In this document: positions 10,241-21,339 of the stretch, in pieces
Position numbering within the stretch: position 1 is the stretch's first letter
Layout: the number at the start of each line of letters is the position of its first letter
Assembly (NCBI GenBank): GCA_036365455.1
Contig: JAWQUS010000003.1
Coordinates: 8,390,001 to 8,454,000 of the forward strand
Length of the DNA stretch: 64,000 nt
From: Macrosoma leucophasiata
Lineage: Eukaryota > Arthropoda > Insecta > Lepidoptera > Hedylidae
Reading direction: 5' to 3'
Notes under the pieces: generated by a model
Told to the model about the DNA's origin: nothing
What the model saw: the letters and a program-made list of their open reading frames with translations, nothing else
The model's database searches: none
Made by a program: the position numbers and the translations under genes

Positions 10241-10604
10241 TTTTGAGGTTTTTAATGTGAGGTCGTAGAAAAAACACATTTTTTGCGCTTACATTGCAAA
10301 CGCTGACTGAATCCTACAAGATAGATCAAAACAATTTACTTCAGTATTGTACAACTTAAAAAGGTCTACAAAAAAGACCGTGATGGTATATGTTTATCTC
10401 TTAGGAATAACCCACAATAACCATTTTTTATCCTTTACTTTGTACGAGAAATAATGGCTTATTTACGAAGCGATTTTAAGCAATACTGTATTAATCCTTA
10501 TCCAATTAAGTATCTTAAATACATTTTGCATTTAATAAAGATCAATATGGCTTTTTACAGCATGTAAATTAAATAAATATTTTCGAAGATATCACAGATT
10601 TAAA

Positions 10605-10770
10605 ATGCAGAGTCATAGCAATTTCGGCGATAAATACCGTTTCGGTGATAAATACCGGCAGCGGCGCCAGGCGAACGGGGCGTGGGGGGAGCGGGGTAGG
10701 TGCGGTGGGGAAGAAGTGGCTCATCGCTGAGTGCGCGACCCGAACACGGGCAGACGCGTGAGGGCAGACG
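10605..10770. other. GC-rich island with 18-bp tandem duplication
   Basis: The block TTCGGCGATAAATACCG is followed by TTCGGTGATAAATACCG (10622-10656), and then by strongly GC-rich, G-run-bearing sequence to about 10770. No frame was recognised. It could be a promoter-like island of an unseen gene or a MITE. Confidence 0.35.
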
Positions 10771-10984
10771 TCGTTGACGGTTGTGTCCGTTTTGCGAATT
10801 TTCAAGGCACTAGCGATTTGATAAAAACGTATGGTCGCCTACTTTAAGTAATATAGGCCTAAGGTTAGTTATTGCCAGGTTTCTTTTTGGTTAGGAGTTA
10901 CACGTACAAAAAGATACTTCATTTTTACGAATTACTTCATTGATAATTCAATTACTATATAGATAGGTTACTTACAGTTAATTA

Positions 10985-11080
10985 TAACAAACTAGCTGCG
11001 CCCACTACTTCGCCCGGGTAGATACTGAACAATCATAAATTCTCACGCGGACGAAGTCGCGGGCACAGCTAGTTTATAAT
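10985..11080. mobile_element. Helitron-like end, folded back on itself
   Basis: AAACTAGCTGCGCCCACTAC on the left faces GTCGCGGGCACAGCTAGTTT on the right. CTAGCTGTGCCCGCGACTTC and its complement are common termini of rolling-circle-type repeats in moths; here two termini meet in inverted orientation around TGAACAATCATAAATTC. A one-sided relative is at 43610-43680. Confidence 0.5.
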
Positions 11081-11404
11081 AATTTCAATTGTAATAATTT
11101 CTCTTTAGCTTCATTTTAATTGTTTTTTTTACCAATATGATGTGGTGTTCTATATATTTTTAACATAAAGCATTATAATGCCACCGCGTATGTATACCAT
11201 ACTAATATACAAGTGGCTTATGTAAATAATCTTGAATATGTGATTGATGAACTATCTTTTTTTTTCAAACGGCGATAGAAATCAACTCTAAATGACTAAA
11301 ATTAGAAGATTAAAATACCTTTAGTTCTTATTAAGGTAAATTTAAAAATCTTGGCACCGATTCCTAATTGTCACTAAGTTGCCTTGAAATTAATAGTAAT
11401 ACTT

Positions 11405-11690
11405 ACTGGTGGTAGAGCTCCAGTGACGGAGCTCGCGGGCGAAGGCACCACCGCATTACCTATACTTGCCGCTAAATGGTAGTGTTCAGCACTATCGTGT
11501 TCCGGTCAGGTGGTAATGTACGGCCCTGTAATTTCCGGCACAGAGGCGTAACACCTTAGGCCTCAGGAGTGGTAACGCATTTGCATTTTGACCTTAGTCT
11601 TTGTGTGGGTGTCTATAGGTTGCAGTCATCACTTAACATCAACGTGAACTGCATGCTTGTTTACCACTTCCATAAGATAAAAAAAAAAAA
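11405..11690 (+). repeat. Repeat A, full length
   Basis: Starts ACTGGTGGTAGAGCTCCAG and ends in a T/A stretch and a 12-base A run (CCATAAGATAAAAAAAAAAA). Near consensus along its length. Confidence 0.92.
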
Positions 11691-12097
11691 CTCCCATTTA
11701 GGATCAAGTATCATTAAGTTTCCTTTTGTATTACTCAAGAGAATATTTTACAGTAAATCAAAGTTAATGTTGCAGTTATCTACGTAGACGTCCGCGTCGG
11801 CGAGATGATTCTTATTTAAATATAAGATTTGTATACATTTTCTTTAACGGTACGAGCTCTATTTATATAATAGGATTAAAAAGTAATTGAAACTGCTTTT
11901 CATTAAATCATAAAGTTATGCAGTTTTCCTTATTTCTGTAGTCTTATGTACATCAAAGTGTATTAAGTGTTGTTTCATTTTTTTATGTCATACTTATATA
12001 TTTTTTTTGGGTTATGGATTGGATTGGATTTCTAAAAATCGATAAGAATCAGATTAAAGACTAAACTTCACATAGGTATTTTGTTATGGTTATTTTT

Positions 12098-12409
12098 CTT
12101 TATGTAAGGTGGTAAGCAAGGATGCAGTTCACATGGATGTTAAGTGATGACTGCAGCCAATAAACATCTACACAAAAACCAGAGAGCAAAATGCAGATGC
12201 GTTGTTCCCCCTGAGACCTTAGTTATTATACCTGTGATGTTTATTACGGGGCTATACATTACCATCTAAGTGGAACACGATAGTGCTGAACATTACCATT
12301 TGGCGGCAGATAGATTATCAAATTATCAACATGTTCGTTTTCTTTAGACTGTGGTAATACGGTGGTGCCTACGCCCTCGAGTCACAACATTGGAACTCCA
12401 CCAGCAGTG
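12098..12409 (-). repeat. Repeat A, full length, diverged
   Basis: Reverse orientation from TTTATGTAAGGTGGTAAGC to CTCCACCAGCAGT. An extra AT-rich piece near 12318-12342 (ATTATCAACATGTTCG) interrupts the head. Confidence 0.8.
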
Positions 12410-12579
12410 AAGATACCATCTTTAATATTATATAATTAATGCCTACTATTATTACATTACATATAACTTTCTATACTAGTAATGGTTTAACTGGTAGAGA
12501 ACGCTCTTAGCGTTAAGTTCGCCATTTGTAACAATATTGTATGTGTATTGTGACAATGAAGACTTAATAAAAAAAAATA

Positions 12580-12805
12580 AAAAAATTACATGAAAACGTG
12601 TGTTTGTCTGTCTGTGTGTTCCGCTTATCTTCAAAACGGCTGAATCAATTGTAATGAAATTCGAAATGGAAATTTTTTGAGTCCCTAAAAAGGACTAGGC
12701 TACTGTAAAATAATCAACACCTTAACGGTTTAAATAGAAGTTTGAAAGATTCTATTAATTTTTGTTATGAATTCCACGCGAAATAAATCGCGGGCATATG
12801 CTAAA
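12580..12805 (+). mobile_element. Helitron-like repeat
   Basis: GTGTTTGTCTGTCTGTGTG, AACGGCTGAATCAATTGTAA, TAATGAAATTCG and the end CGCGAAATAAATCGCGGGC fit the rolling-circle-type repeats of moths. No Rep/helicase coding is present. Confidence 0.5.
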
Positions 12806-12959
12806 ACTTTTCTATAAAATTAAATGATCATTCATTCTTACTCCACATTTGTTCATCACTCAAAATATGATACTTTGGACTTAGGTACGTCATATTCTTT
12901 ACCACGTTCGTTGCCAAATATCTTTTGAAATAACTGTAGAACATATTTTAATACCGAAT

Positions 12960-13080
12960 ATATAAAATCAAATGCTGTTCGTTAGTTTCGGTAAAACTCG
13001 AGAACGGCTGGACCGATTCGACTAATTTTAGTTTTGAATGATTTTTGGAAGTCCAGGGAAGGTTTAAAATGTAAGAAAAT
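12960..13080 (+). mobile_element. Helitron-like repeat, GCTGTTCGTTAGT subtype
   Basis: Shares TGCTGTTCGTTAGT, ACTCGAGAACGGCTGGACCG and AAGTCCAGGGAAGGTTTAAA with copies at 31150-31290 (plus) and 23515-23790 and 49270-49530 (minus). Confidence 0.55.
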
Positions 13081-13152
13081 ATGAAAATCACAATTTCATT
13101 TTCCCATATCTAGTACAGAATCATTCCAACATTCTGTATTAAAATAATATAA

Positions 13153-13215
13153 CAGCCTCAGTAGCCTAGTGGTAGCAGGCTACTACCACTACGCTTGTTT
13201 GTAAATCAGTCTCTC
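13153..13215 (+). mobile_element. SINE family C head fragment
   Basis: GCCTCAGTAGCCTAGTGGTA is the tRNA-like head with box A (TAGCCTAGTGG), followed by the CTACCACTACGC block. The rest of the SINE is missing. Confidence 0.65.
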
Positions 13216-13827
13216 ATTACTTTTCTTGAAAGAGTGCAACTGAAAAATACTATTCAATGTGGCTTGTGGCTTGATAAATTATGTACTTGTACATTATACC
13301 CAAAACTATTTTTTTTATTTGTAATCATACTTTAATAATGACACAACAAAAAAATATGCCCATGTACCTCCTCGTGCAAGCAGACAGTTTTGTTCGCCAC
13401 AAAACACATCGTTTCAAATTTAACTTAGCTATGCTTAGTAGACCACAATACCGGTAAGGCCCTACCGTTACCGGTATACCAGTAGCAATAGAGCCGTTAA
13501 TAGTAGCGAAAGCTTCAACGTCTTTATACAGCGCTGAGAAACATGAAGCAAAATGGGGGTCAGACTATAGTGGTTCTGTTAGCCACTGATTTTCCGCATG
13601 GTACAACTAAGCCGCAAACGTTCCATATTTTGTTGGAGAATACCGAACGGGGCTTATTATACTTTATTGGAAGTGTCGACCGGTGTTCATGTTACTCTAA
13701 TAAAATAAAGTTGTAAAAGTAAGGCAATATTGATAAAAACAAAACCGTTATCTACGAAGTATAAAAATATGAGATAGGTGTGAGTTGGGAAAACAATTTA
13801 TGATAACGGAATATTTAAATATAGCTA

Positions 13828-13829
<2 letters not shown>

Positions 13830-13870
<41 letters not shown>
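13830..13870. repeat. (AT)n microsatellite
   Basis: About 20 uninterrupted AT dinucleotides. Confidence 0.97.
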
Positions 13871-13874
<4 letters not shown>

Positions 13875-13969
13875 AATTTTTAACATGCGACAACAACATT
13901 TGACGCATTTGACAAATTGAAAAATAATAGAGGTATATATTTTACTATTGCTATAGGTATACCTCATAA

Positions 13970-14178
13970 ATGACAATGGCTGCAGAGGCCCAGGAAGATG
14001 AAGAATAACCTACTCTGACCAAAATAGGTCAAGTATTGGCTGAAGGTGGAGTCAAGAGTCATAGGAATCGGTGCGCATGTTTGAAGAAAATGATGAATGT
14101 GGAAGAAGCATCGGAGGCGTGCCAGGGATGTCTGGCGCTCCGTACTCTGCCTACCCCGTGACTTAGCGTAAAGATACA
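13970..14178 (+). pseudogene. LINE reverse transcriptase tail, decayed
   Basis: Parallel to 2590-2800: GGCTGCAGAGGCCCAGGAAG, then a block matching the RNR.ACM...M..EA..VC pattern out of frame, then TCTGGCGCTCCGTACTCTGC and the 3' block CTACCCCGTGACTTAGCGTA with the ACATACATAC end. It has several frameshifts and no catalytic motif. It is the extreme C-terminus plus 3' end of an RTE-like LINE. Confidence 0.6.
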
Positions 14179-15240
14179 TACATACTAATAAATCTGAATA
14201 ATAACAGTTTTTAGACCAATCGTGTCTAGGTTAATTATATATGTACTAGGTATAATTCCTTCAAGTCTTCTAGTTCTTATGCAAAAATAGACTCAATTAT
14301 TCACTTCATTATTAACATGAACATTTAAAACTGTATAGCATTTTATTATTACCTCTAGGCATTTTTATCGGCACCTAACTCGTTTCTCATTTCGTGATAT
14401 TAAGTAAATACTTTTAAAAATCGAATGCCATATTAATTCCACAATTCATCTACAAATAGAGATAGTATCTCAAATTGAATGGAAACAGTTAATGGAAGAA
14501 CAAAACAAGTACATTATAAACTTATTCCACTCAACGTACTTCGCATCTGTCATCCATAGTCGATCAGGTTCATGGCTGTAAGTGGACTGCTAATTAATTC
14601 GAGAGGGTTACAGCTAGCGATGGGGAAATTACCAGGCAGTTTTGAAGGACGATTTGGAAGATTATTGCACTTTGTTTTTCATGGCCTTTAAAATGGTTTC
14701 ATAATCGAGTAGGCGTTTGTGTATAGTGTTTGAATCCTTTTATAAATTGTTTTAAACTTTTTTTATCTTTCGCTTCTTCTGTATCTTACCTACCTACCAA
14801 CTTATTTTTTATTTGCTGTCAAAAATTTTGAGAACTTTGTGCGATCATAGGAAGATTATGAGATAACGTTTTTAACTTAGGTATTTGAACTATTACATGA
14901 TTGTGTATTTTTTGGAGTTTACTCTATAAGAAACGATTTGAGTTATAACGCCCGATTCGGAAATTTTATAAGGAGTAAAATTAAGTGCAACGCGAAAGTG
15001 GAGGCGTTACGCGCGATTCCCCCATGAGCGCTGCGACCGAGCGGACGTGTTTCACTCGGCCGTTCACTAGCGGTCTCCAAACGCACACTGAGTAAGTCCG
15101 TCGTGCGTCGAAGCTGACACGCACAATTTTTTACATTTTACTCCACAATAAAATAGTAACTAATAAAAATATAACATAAATAGAAATAATGTGGCATGCC
15201 ATAATACATTTGTCTTTAAAATATTGCAATAATACATACA
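14179..15240. other. Mostly anonymous AT-rich DNA
   Basis: No gene or known repeat. A GC-rich patch at about 14990-15110 (GCGTTACGCGCGATTC, GACCGAGCGGACGTG) stands out but has no recognised identity. Confidence 0.4.
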
Positions 15241-15579
15241 TTTTACAATTGGTGATATAATCAAAATTTTTTTTTTTCACTTTTACTCCGAACCGATCGG
15301 AGTTGATAGGCCGTAGTTGGTTGTAAATAAATACTTAAACGAATATTTTAACGCCTCTGCCGGATATCACACGTCATAATATTTTACAGCCTTCCCCACT
15401 TTGGTGGCTTGAAGAAAATATTATCCTTTTAGCGAAAGATTTTTTATTACTTCCTTCCCACACGAGTCTAAAATATGCTTCATATAATATTTTACGTTAA
15501 GACAGCGTTTTCCACATAAGTCAGGTTTAACCGCATCAAAGATTATTTCAAAGTTAGCTTCAACGTGGCCCCAGAGGTT

Positions 15580-17063
15580 TATTTATTTATTTCTTGTCGT
15601 ATACCAAACAGAAACAATTTACATAAATAGACGACAGTAAAACAGGTACAGTAGGCGGCCTTATCGCTCAGGTAGCGATTTCTACCAGGCAACCTTGCAT
15701 AAAGGATCACAAATTTAAAAGTCGGTATGGTGTGCATACTTAATGTAACAACTGTGTAACTTAGAATATACAAATAATGTCATAAGTACGTCAACAACGG
15801 AATCGTTGCACGGAATGCAAAAAAAAAACGCAATTGATGATAACAGAAATAAAGGGAATGAGAGAGATAGGGATAGGAAAGATGGAAATTAGAAGTAGAT
15901 ACTAGAACTAAGAAAGTTAGAGACTAAGGTAAAAATGTTTAACTTGTTTCTTGAAGGTAGCAATAGTTTGAGTTTTACGAATCTCGACAGGCAAATTATT
16001 CCAAAGTTGAACTGCTTTAACTGAAAAAGATTTGTGATAGAATAGAGAGGAGTGTAAAGGAGTACTAAGGGAAAGATTATTGGAAGAACGAAGTGAAAGG
16101 GAGTGATTATTATTAAGAAAGTTGAAGCGATCCTTCAGGTATAGTGGAGTTCCAGGGTTAAATAGCACATTGTACAGAAGAGAAAGAATGTGTGTATCCC
16201 GGCGATGGTTAATTGGGAGCCACTTGAGGTTTTTACGAAATTCGGAGATATGATCATACTTACGTAAACCAAATATGAACCTTATGAAAATATTTCGGAG
16301 AAGCTCAAGCTTATTAAGTTGCTCCTGGATCACATCAAGATAGCTTATGTCAGCATAATTAAGTATTGGAAAAAGAAGAGCATGAGCTAGCGCAGTTTTG
16401 GTAGGAATTGGTAATAAGTTCCGTAACCCCCTCAAAGGACCTATTGTCGCAAAGACCCTCCTGCTTACCTAACAAATCTGAGGCCCCCATGAAAGATTAC
16501 TGTCTAATATGACTCCCCAAACTTTTAACATTCTCTTTATACGATAAATTTATTCAATCAAATGTAACGTGTGGCAAATTGACCCAATCTATTCTATTTA
16601 GAAGACGTCTACTTCCAATGATAATGACCTGAGTCTTTTCAGGATTAATTTTTAATCCGTTTGATCTACTCCAACTCGAGATATAAGCCAGATCATAATT
16701 AATGGTAGATATTGCATTGGTACCGGAAAACGAAGCGTAGGCAGGCCCCTCACGAGGTGGACCGACGACCTGGTGAAGGTCGCGGGCAATCGCTGGATGA
16801 GGGCAGCCCGGGACCGTTCGTTGTGGCATTCTTTGGGGACACGTCTTTTGGCTGAAATGATGATGATGATGATGATTGCATTGGGGAGATCATCCAAGCG
16901 AGTTTGTGAGTATATTTGGAGATCATCTGCATAAAGATGGTAGAGAGAAGTAAGAGGAAGACTTATAGAGTTGATGAAAATTGCAAATAAGTGAGGAGAC
17001 AGTACACCACCTTGAGGTACACCGGTTACAACATCACACCAAGTCGAAAAGTTGTCGAAAATT
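15580..17063 (-). pseudogene. Jockey/CR1-like LINE, 5'-truncated, broken
   Basis: Encodes the C-terminal half of a non-LTR reverse transcriptase, which copies LINE RNA into DNA at a nicked target. Minus-strand reading order: GVPQGGVLSPHLFAIFINSI (RT region near 17000), LYADDLQIY with the catalytic YADD at 16922-16933, then a 154-bp insertion, then SRSNGLKINPEKTQVIIIGS, SLGVILDSNLSW, and a C-terminal frame (15917-16435) ending FKKQVKHFYLSL. The upstream palm, the endonuclease and ORF1 are missing, and there are in-frame stops. The 3' UTR holds a GGCGGCCTTATCGC-type block and ends in an (AAATA)n-like tail at 15580. Possible 6-bp target repeats GAGGTT lie at 15574-15579 and 17064-17069. Jockey versus CR1 placement is tentative. 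Confidence 0.85.
16721..16874 (+). mobile_element. RTE-like LINE 3' end, nested, with 10-bp target duplication
   Basis: 154 bp coding the GRP..RWTDDLVKVAGNRWMRAARDRS tail of an RTE-like reverse transcriptase and a (GAT)n tail. It is flanked by ATTGCATTGG at 16711-16720 and 16875-16884. The same protein segment is at 54310-54660. Severely 5'-truncated, as is usual for LINEs. Confidence 0.92.
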
Positions 17064-17163
17064 GAGGTTGTTGTGATGATGTCAACCTCACGTTCAATGC
17101 TTTGCTTTTCATCTAACAGAATTAATATGTACAATTTACCATTTATAACTGTCTAATATCTAA

Positions 17164-17494
17164 GGGTGCTTTTCCACTAGAGATGTGCTATGCTACGTTG
17201 CTATGGATGCGTTTGATATCCACCAATCATATTCATTGGTGCACACGTGGAAACGGATTCAACTAAGATATATTTTTATATGGAAGGATGTGTGCTATGA
17301 ATGCAAGCTATTGTGTTTGCAGAGCAGAGTACCTACAGTACGCCATGCCGCACACTTTGCGGCGGTACATCTTCATAGCGCATCTTCCTCGTACAGCTGC
17401 ATAGCTTAATGGAAACGATCACATATTTTTTGTAGTGTAGATTCAACATCTTCGCAGCATAGCTGCATAGCACATCTCTGGTGGAAAAGCACAC
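17164..17494. mobile_element. MITE with TAA target repeats (PIF/Harbinger-like)
   Basis: Ends: GGGTGCTTTTCCACTAGAG on the left and, reverse complemented, GTGTGCTTTTCCACCAGAG on the right, continuing with ATGTGCTATGC on both sides. It is flanked by TAA at 17161-17163 and 17495-17497. 331 bp, non-coding. The 3-bp TWA duplication suggests PIF/Harbinger; inference only. Confidence 0.8.
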
Positions 17495-17829
17495 TAAAGA
17501 CTCGATCTCTCTCATCATCATGATCTGGATCGATGATTGAAATGGCTTGATCGTCATCGTTCAACTGATTGACTGCACTAGCGGAAGTTTACGAGTAATC
17601 GCCACGCTTGGCATGAGGATTGGCGATCGCAGTGATAGTAGTTTTATCGCAGGCTTCTGCTGCCCATCTTACGTTATTGCACTTACTACCTCCCCATTGG
17701 AATGGCTTAACCGCTATTGTTCGGTTGACTGTCTGCACTAATGGATGGATTCTCTTCCAGTAGAAGAAAATTCTTGCGCTACTGGGCGATGGGCTCTTCA
17801 CTTCCTGATGTCAAACTTTTCTCTCTGTA

Positions 17830-18035
17830 GTCGTTCCCCTCACTGCTGAGGATCGTGGCTCCTTTTGATTTTGTCAACCAGATGTCTCCATCGGTTTCGT
17901 TCCGTCGCTTGGTGTATTGCAGCACTAAGTGGTATCTCCAGGTCCTGTGGACCTGATCCGCCCACCTTTTGGGACTGCGGCCTCTGGGTCTCTTTCTCTC
18001 CACTTTGCCAGTAATTATTAGGCTTCCAAGTTTGT
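17830..18035 (-). pseudogene. RTE-like LINE reverse transcriptase C-terminus, frameshifted
   Basis: Two overlapping minus-strand frames carry one protein tail. One has KRPRGRSPKRWADQV (starting near 18003); the other continues with IPLSAAIHQATERNRWRHLV and stops at about 17840. Together they match the GRP..RW.D......AQDR..WR ending of RTE-like reverse transcriptases, with one frameshift between them. No catalytic residues are present. The unmatched DNA down to 17500 may be its 3' UTR. Confidence 0.6.
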
Positions 18036-18094
18036 ATCACAAATTTTTGTCAAACTTTTACTAAAGGTAAAAATAAATACGCTTGTGAAATATT

Positions 18095-18262
18095 TTAGGC
18101 AGCGTGTTCTTTAAAATATGGCAAGTTAAACCGCAACAAAGATACAATAATTTCAAAAATAGCTTCGACGTCGGCCTATAGGGCGTTGCGGTGACGTCAA
18201 CGTCACGTTCAATGCTTTGGTTTTGAAATGCTACAAACAAATGTTCCATTTATCAATGTCTG
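18095..18262 (-). repeat. Repeat E, partial
   Basis: Reverse complement of 54725-54880: GACGTCAACGTCACGTTCAA, TGCTTTGGTTTTGAAATGCT, then AACAAATGTTCCATTTATCA. Covers the left half of the family only. Confidence 0.75.
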
Positions 18263-18418
18263 ATTTTCTGTTGTTAGCGAAAGTAAAAATATTTCTACAT
18301 TTTTACTTTCATTAAATTTAAAAGAACTTTTTAAAATTAAATTACACATTGGTGAACAATTTAGTTGAATATTCAGGGATTGGATTATTGATTCATAAGC
18401 TTTACATTTCTTTACAGT

Positions 18419-18460
18419 GGCAATGCGGCCAGTCTGGAGTCCAGGACTAGCCGCATTGCC
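18419..18460. repeat. Short hairpin
   Basis: GGCAATGCGGC pairs perfectly with GCCGCATTGCC, and the inner AGTCTGGA/TCCAGGACT extends the stem with one mismatch. Confidence 0.7.
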
Positions 18461-19265
18461 TCTTCGATGCATGTATGAATGGTATAGAAAGTAAATATAT
18501 CTAAATAGATAGATGGTACAATATGTGTATCTATTTAGTAGTGTATTTATTTATTGCATGTAAACCAATAGGTCTGAATTAACTATATTTTTTTCAGATC
18601 AATTTTTAATGTCTAATTTGGACCTTAGTAGGCTAGTGTCAAAGCTTTTGAAAATTGAAAATCTTGTTGGTTTTAGCATTATATATTTCTTTATACCATC
18701 AGAAAATTGTAATTCCAAATAAATAAAAACCTCACCAAAGTTTATAACAAAACGCAAAGAACATTTTGACGTAAGAATACTCGATATTTTATGATATTTT
18801 TATTATTATGTAACCAAAATGAAAAGAATTTCAGTGTGTTTGTGGGACACAAGAAGGTACCTAAGTTTTCAACAAGGTTAATGTTTTTTTTTGTAAATAT
18901 AAAAATGTAATCATTTGTTGAAAAAATTTTTATGCGATGTGAAGACGAAAGCTTTAGATTTATTTATCACCGACACCTTTTTTCATAGGATTCGTACTTT
19001 TGTTAAAAATATTGGAAAATCGTTTTTGTCACTCTACATCTGACACCCATCCCCTTCAACACTATTGATATCTTAGGAAAGGCTTCTGACCGTTCTGTCC
19101 GTTGTGTTATAGAAGTCTTTTTGCTGAAGATGCGACTTTTTAATCGATCCAACGCTCACCAAATTTTATGAAAACAACACCAGCAATGAATACTCTAGAA
19201 AACTACTCGCTTACCTTCCTTCCGGCCTCAAACAACAAACGTCAAACATTCAAACAACTATATAT
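18461..19265. other. AT-rich stretch, nothing recognised
   Basis: No frame or known repeat. The right end may belong to repeat J. Confidence 0.4.
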
Positions 19266-19269
19266 ACCA

Positions 19270-19590
19270 ACTCATGAATCTATTTTTACTTCAATACAAT
19301 TTGATTGAGCAAATTTAACATGGCCCTTCTAAGAACCTTTTCCTGTTCAAACATAACCCTACTGTCTGTCGGTGTCTCTTAGGCATTATTTACAGTAGCC
19401 GAGTGAATCAGAGGACCGATGACTTTGATCGATAGTGTTTGTCATCACACAATGGACATAAAACCCCAATAGTGTAAACAACATTTTATTTATTTACCAT
19501 GTCCGCCACGAATCATTTTACTGGATCGTCACACGTTTTGGTTTTGCGACAGTTTTTGTGTCCTAATCTATTTCTACCTGCCACAGGAAA
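19270..19590 (+). repeat. Repeat J
   Basis: Matches the reverse complement of 52594-52935 along about 320 bp: ACCCTACTGTCTGTCGGTGT, GTCTCTTAGGCATTATTTAC, CATAAAACCCCAATAGTGTA, CTGGATCGTCACACGTTTT. No coding frame. Type unknown. Confidence 0.75.
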
Positions 19591-20029
19591 ATTATGTATT
19601 GAACTTTCATATTTTGGGATATCATAGTCTTAAGACTATAATTTGACCCTAGAAACCCTTATAATTTGACCATGTCCATCCGTCGATTTTTACATAAGAA
19701 CGAAATTATACCCTATGTTTCAACTTTTTAAGTACACTTAGGTAAAAAGGCTTAGAAAATATTCTCTTACCTAATATTTGTAAAAAAACAATTTGTAATC
19801 TTACAAATCAAGAACTGCGTAGGTACGTAGATGCAAAAATTATCAGGCTAGAGGAGCAATAATAAATTAATGAAGTTCGTACTGACTCCAATTGTGCATT
19901 TTTAAAATTATTTTTTGTTACATTCTTTAAGATTTTTAGTGTACAATAAAGAGTATTATTATTATTGTTATTAACTCTGCGTAAGGGAATAGCAAAATAA
20001 ACAAAATTGGCGTTATTGAATTTACGACA

Positions 20030-20215
20030 ATATTACGTCGTACGTTTGGGACTAAAGCTACGTCACACATTTGCGGCTAAAGCTAAATCACACCCGCAAT
20101 AAAGTGAATAAGAGAGTTTCATAAGTGCGCAAAAAGCCGGGGAAGACGTGACGTTGACCGATGGTGTAGACATTACATACGAGCCATTAGACGGTCCACT
20201 GTTTTATTTGTTACG
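20030..20215 (-). repeat. Repeat H
   Basis: Reverse complement of 48770-48965 and of 48010-48190: AAATCACACCCGCAATAAAG, GGGGAAGACGTGACGTTGAC, CGATGGTGTAGACATTACAT. Three copies in the window; non-coding. Confidence 0.75.
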
Positions 20216-20275
20216 ATGGCGAACGGGGCATTCTCTTTTTCAAATTTTTAATATCCCTTGTCTTATAGTATTGGA

Positions 20276-20390
20276 AGAATAGTTCTGTTATTCATAAACG
20301 TATATAATCTAAAGTATTGCTAATCTCTCTTTTGTCTCTTTTTATTTTACGCGTTTGGCAATGTCACAGCATACTGTAACTAAAACATAT
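20276..20390. mobile_element. Diverged copy of the MITE at 22880
   Basis: TTATTCATAAACGTATATAA, then GCTAATCTCTCTTTTGTC and TTTGGCAATGTCACAG follow the left two thirds of 22880-23030. The right inverted end is not recognisable. Confidence 0.6.
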
Positions 20391-20414
20391 TTAATGAAAG
20401 TTTACAAATTGGGG

Positions 20415-20665
20415 TTTTATTATGTCATGGAAATGGCAAACAAGCATGCAGTTCACATTGATGTAAGTGATGACTGCAACCTATAGATACCCACACAAAG
20501 ACCAAGGTCAAAATGCAGATGCGTTACCACTTCTGAGGCTTAAGGTGTTATGCCTCTGTTCCGGAAATTACAGGGTAGTACATTACCACCTGACCGGAAC
20601 ACGATATTGCTGAACACTACCATTTAGCGGCGAGTATATTAAACTGTAAAGGTAATGCAGTGGGC
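20415..20665 (-). repeat. Repeat A, reverse copy
   Basis: From TATTATGTCATGGAAATGGC to GGTAATGCAGTGG. Lacks the terminal GAGCTC block because the sequence switches strand at about 20664. Confidence 0.88.
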
Positions 20666-20697
20666 GTAGGCACCACCGCATTACCTAATATACTTGG
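20664..20697 (+). repeat. Repeat A fragment in opposite orientation
   Basis: GCGTAGGCACCACCGCATTA followed by CCTAATATACTTGG is plus-strand repeat A, joined directly to the minus-strand copy. Confidence 0.85.
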
Positions 20698-21330
20698 TTA
20701 TTTATTTAACGGCTGTTTTCCTCCAAGAGTGGTTTTAACTAATTGAATACATGAAATTATATGTTTTTCAGTTATGCATGGCAACAGATGCATTCATATA
20801 TCCATTTACCATTTCAGTCCATTTCAAATTACATTTAGAGGACATTGAAACAATAAAAAATTGTTAATGAAATCATCTAGAAATAAGTGAAGCGATAACC
20901 AACTTTAATGTACTCATCTAATAAAAAGGTAGTCTGTCAACGCAAGGTTCTCACATTAAATTAAATACAATGTTCATTGTTGATTATTAATAAACAGGAC
21001 CAATACTTACTGTGCACCAGTAAATACTTTGCGACTGACCAAACATTTCAGGAGTGTCGACTCTTAAAACTTCATTGGTAGATGGAAACTTTCACGATGG
21101 AGGAACATAGATTCAATAAAATACAACACTGTTCACAAGGTCAGCGTCACGTATTTGCAGACTCAATTTTTTCTCGCATATAAATAAATATAGGCATTTA
21201 AATAAAGGTAGGCATTTTTTAAGCTCGTTAGGAATATTTCATGAATTAATTTCAAAATTAATAATAAATTTATTTCAAAATATTTTAGTTATTGTTTTAA
21301 AGCTCTAACAAAATAATTCTTCTACCACAA
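20698..21330. other. AT-rich stretch, nothing recognised
   Basis: No recognised features. Confidence 0.4.
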
Positions 21331-21339
21331 TGAACTGTC

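Larger units (their letters stand above)
15341..17112 (-). repeat. Repeat E, split by a LINE insertion
   Basis: 15341-15576 matches the reverse complement of 55505-55770 (CAAAGTGGGAAAGGCT, GTGATATCCGGCAGAGGCG). The same element resumes at about 17066-17112 with GATGTCAACCTCACGTTCAA, which in the copy at 18095-18262 follows directly after the CTTCGACGTCGGCC block. Between them sits the Jockey-like LINE. The family has no coding frame; its type is unknown. Confidence 0.7.
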
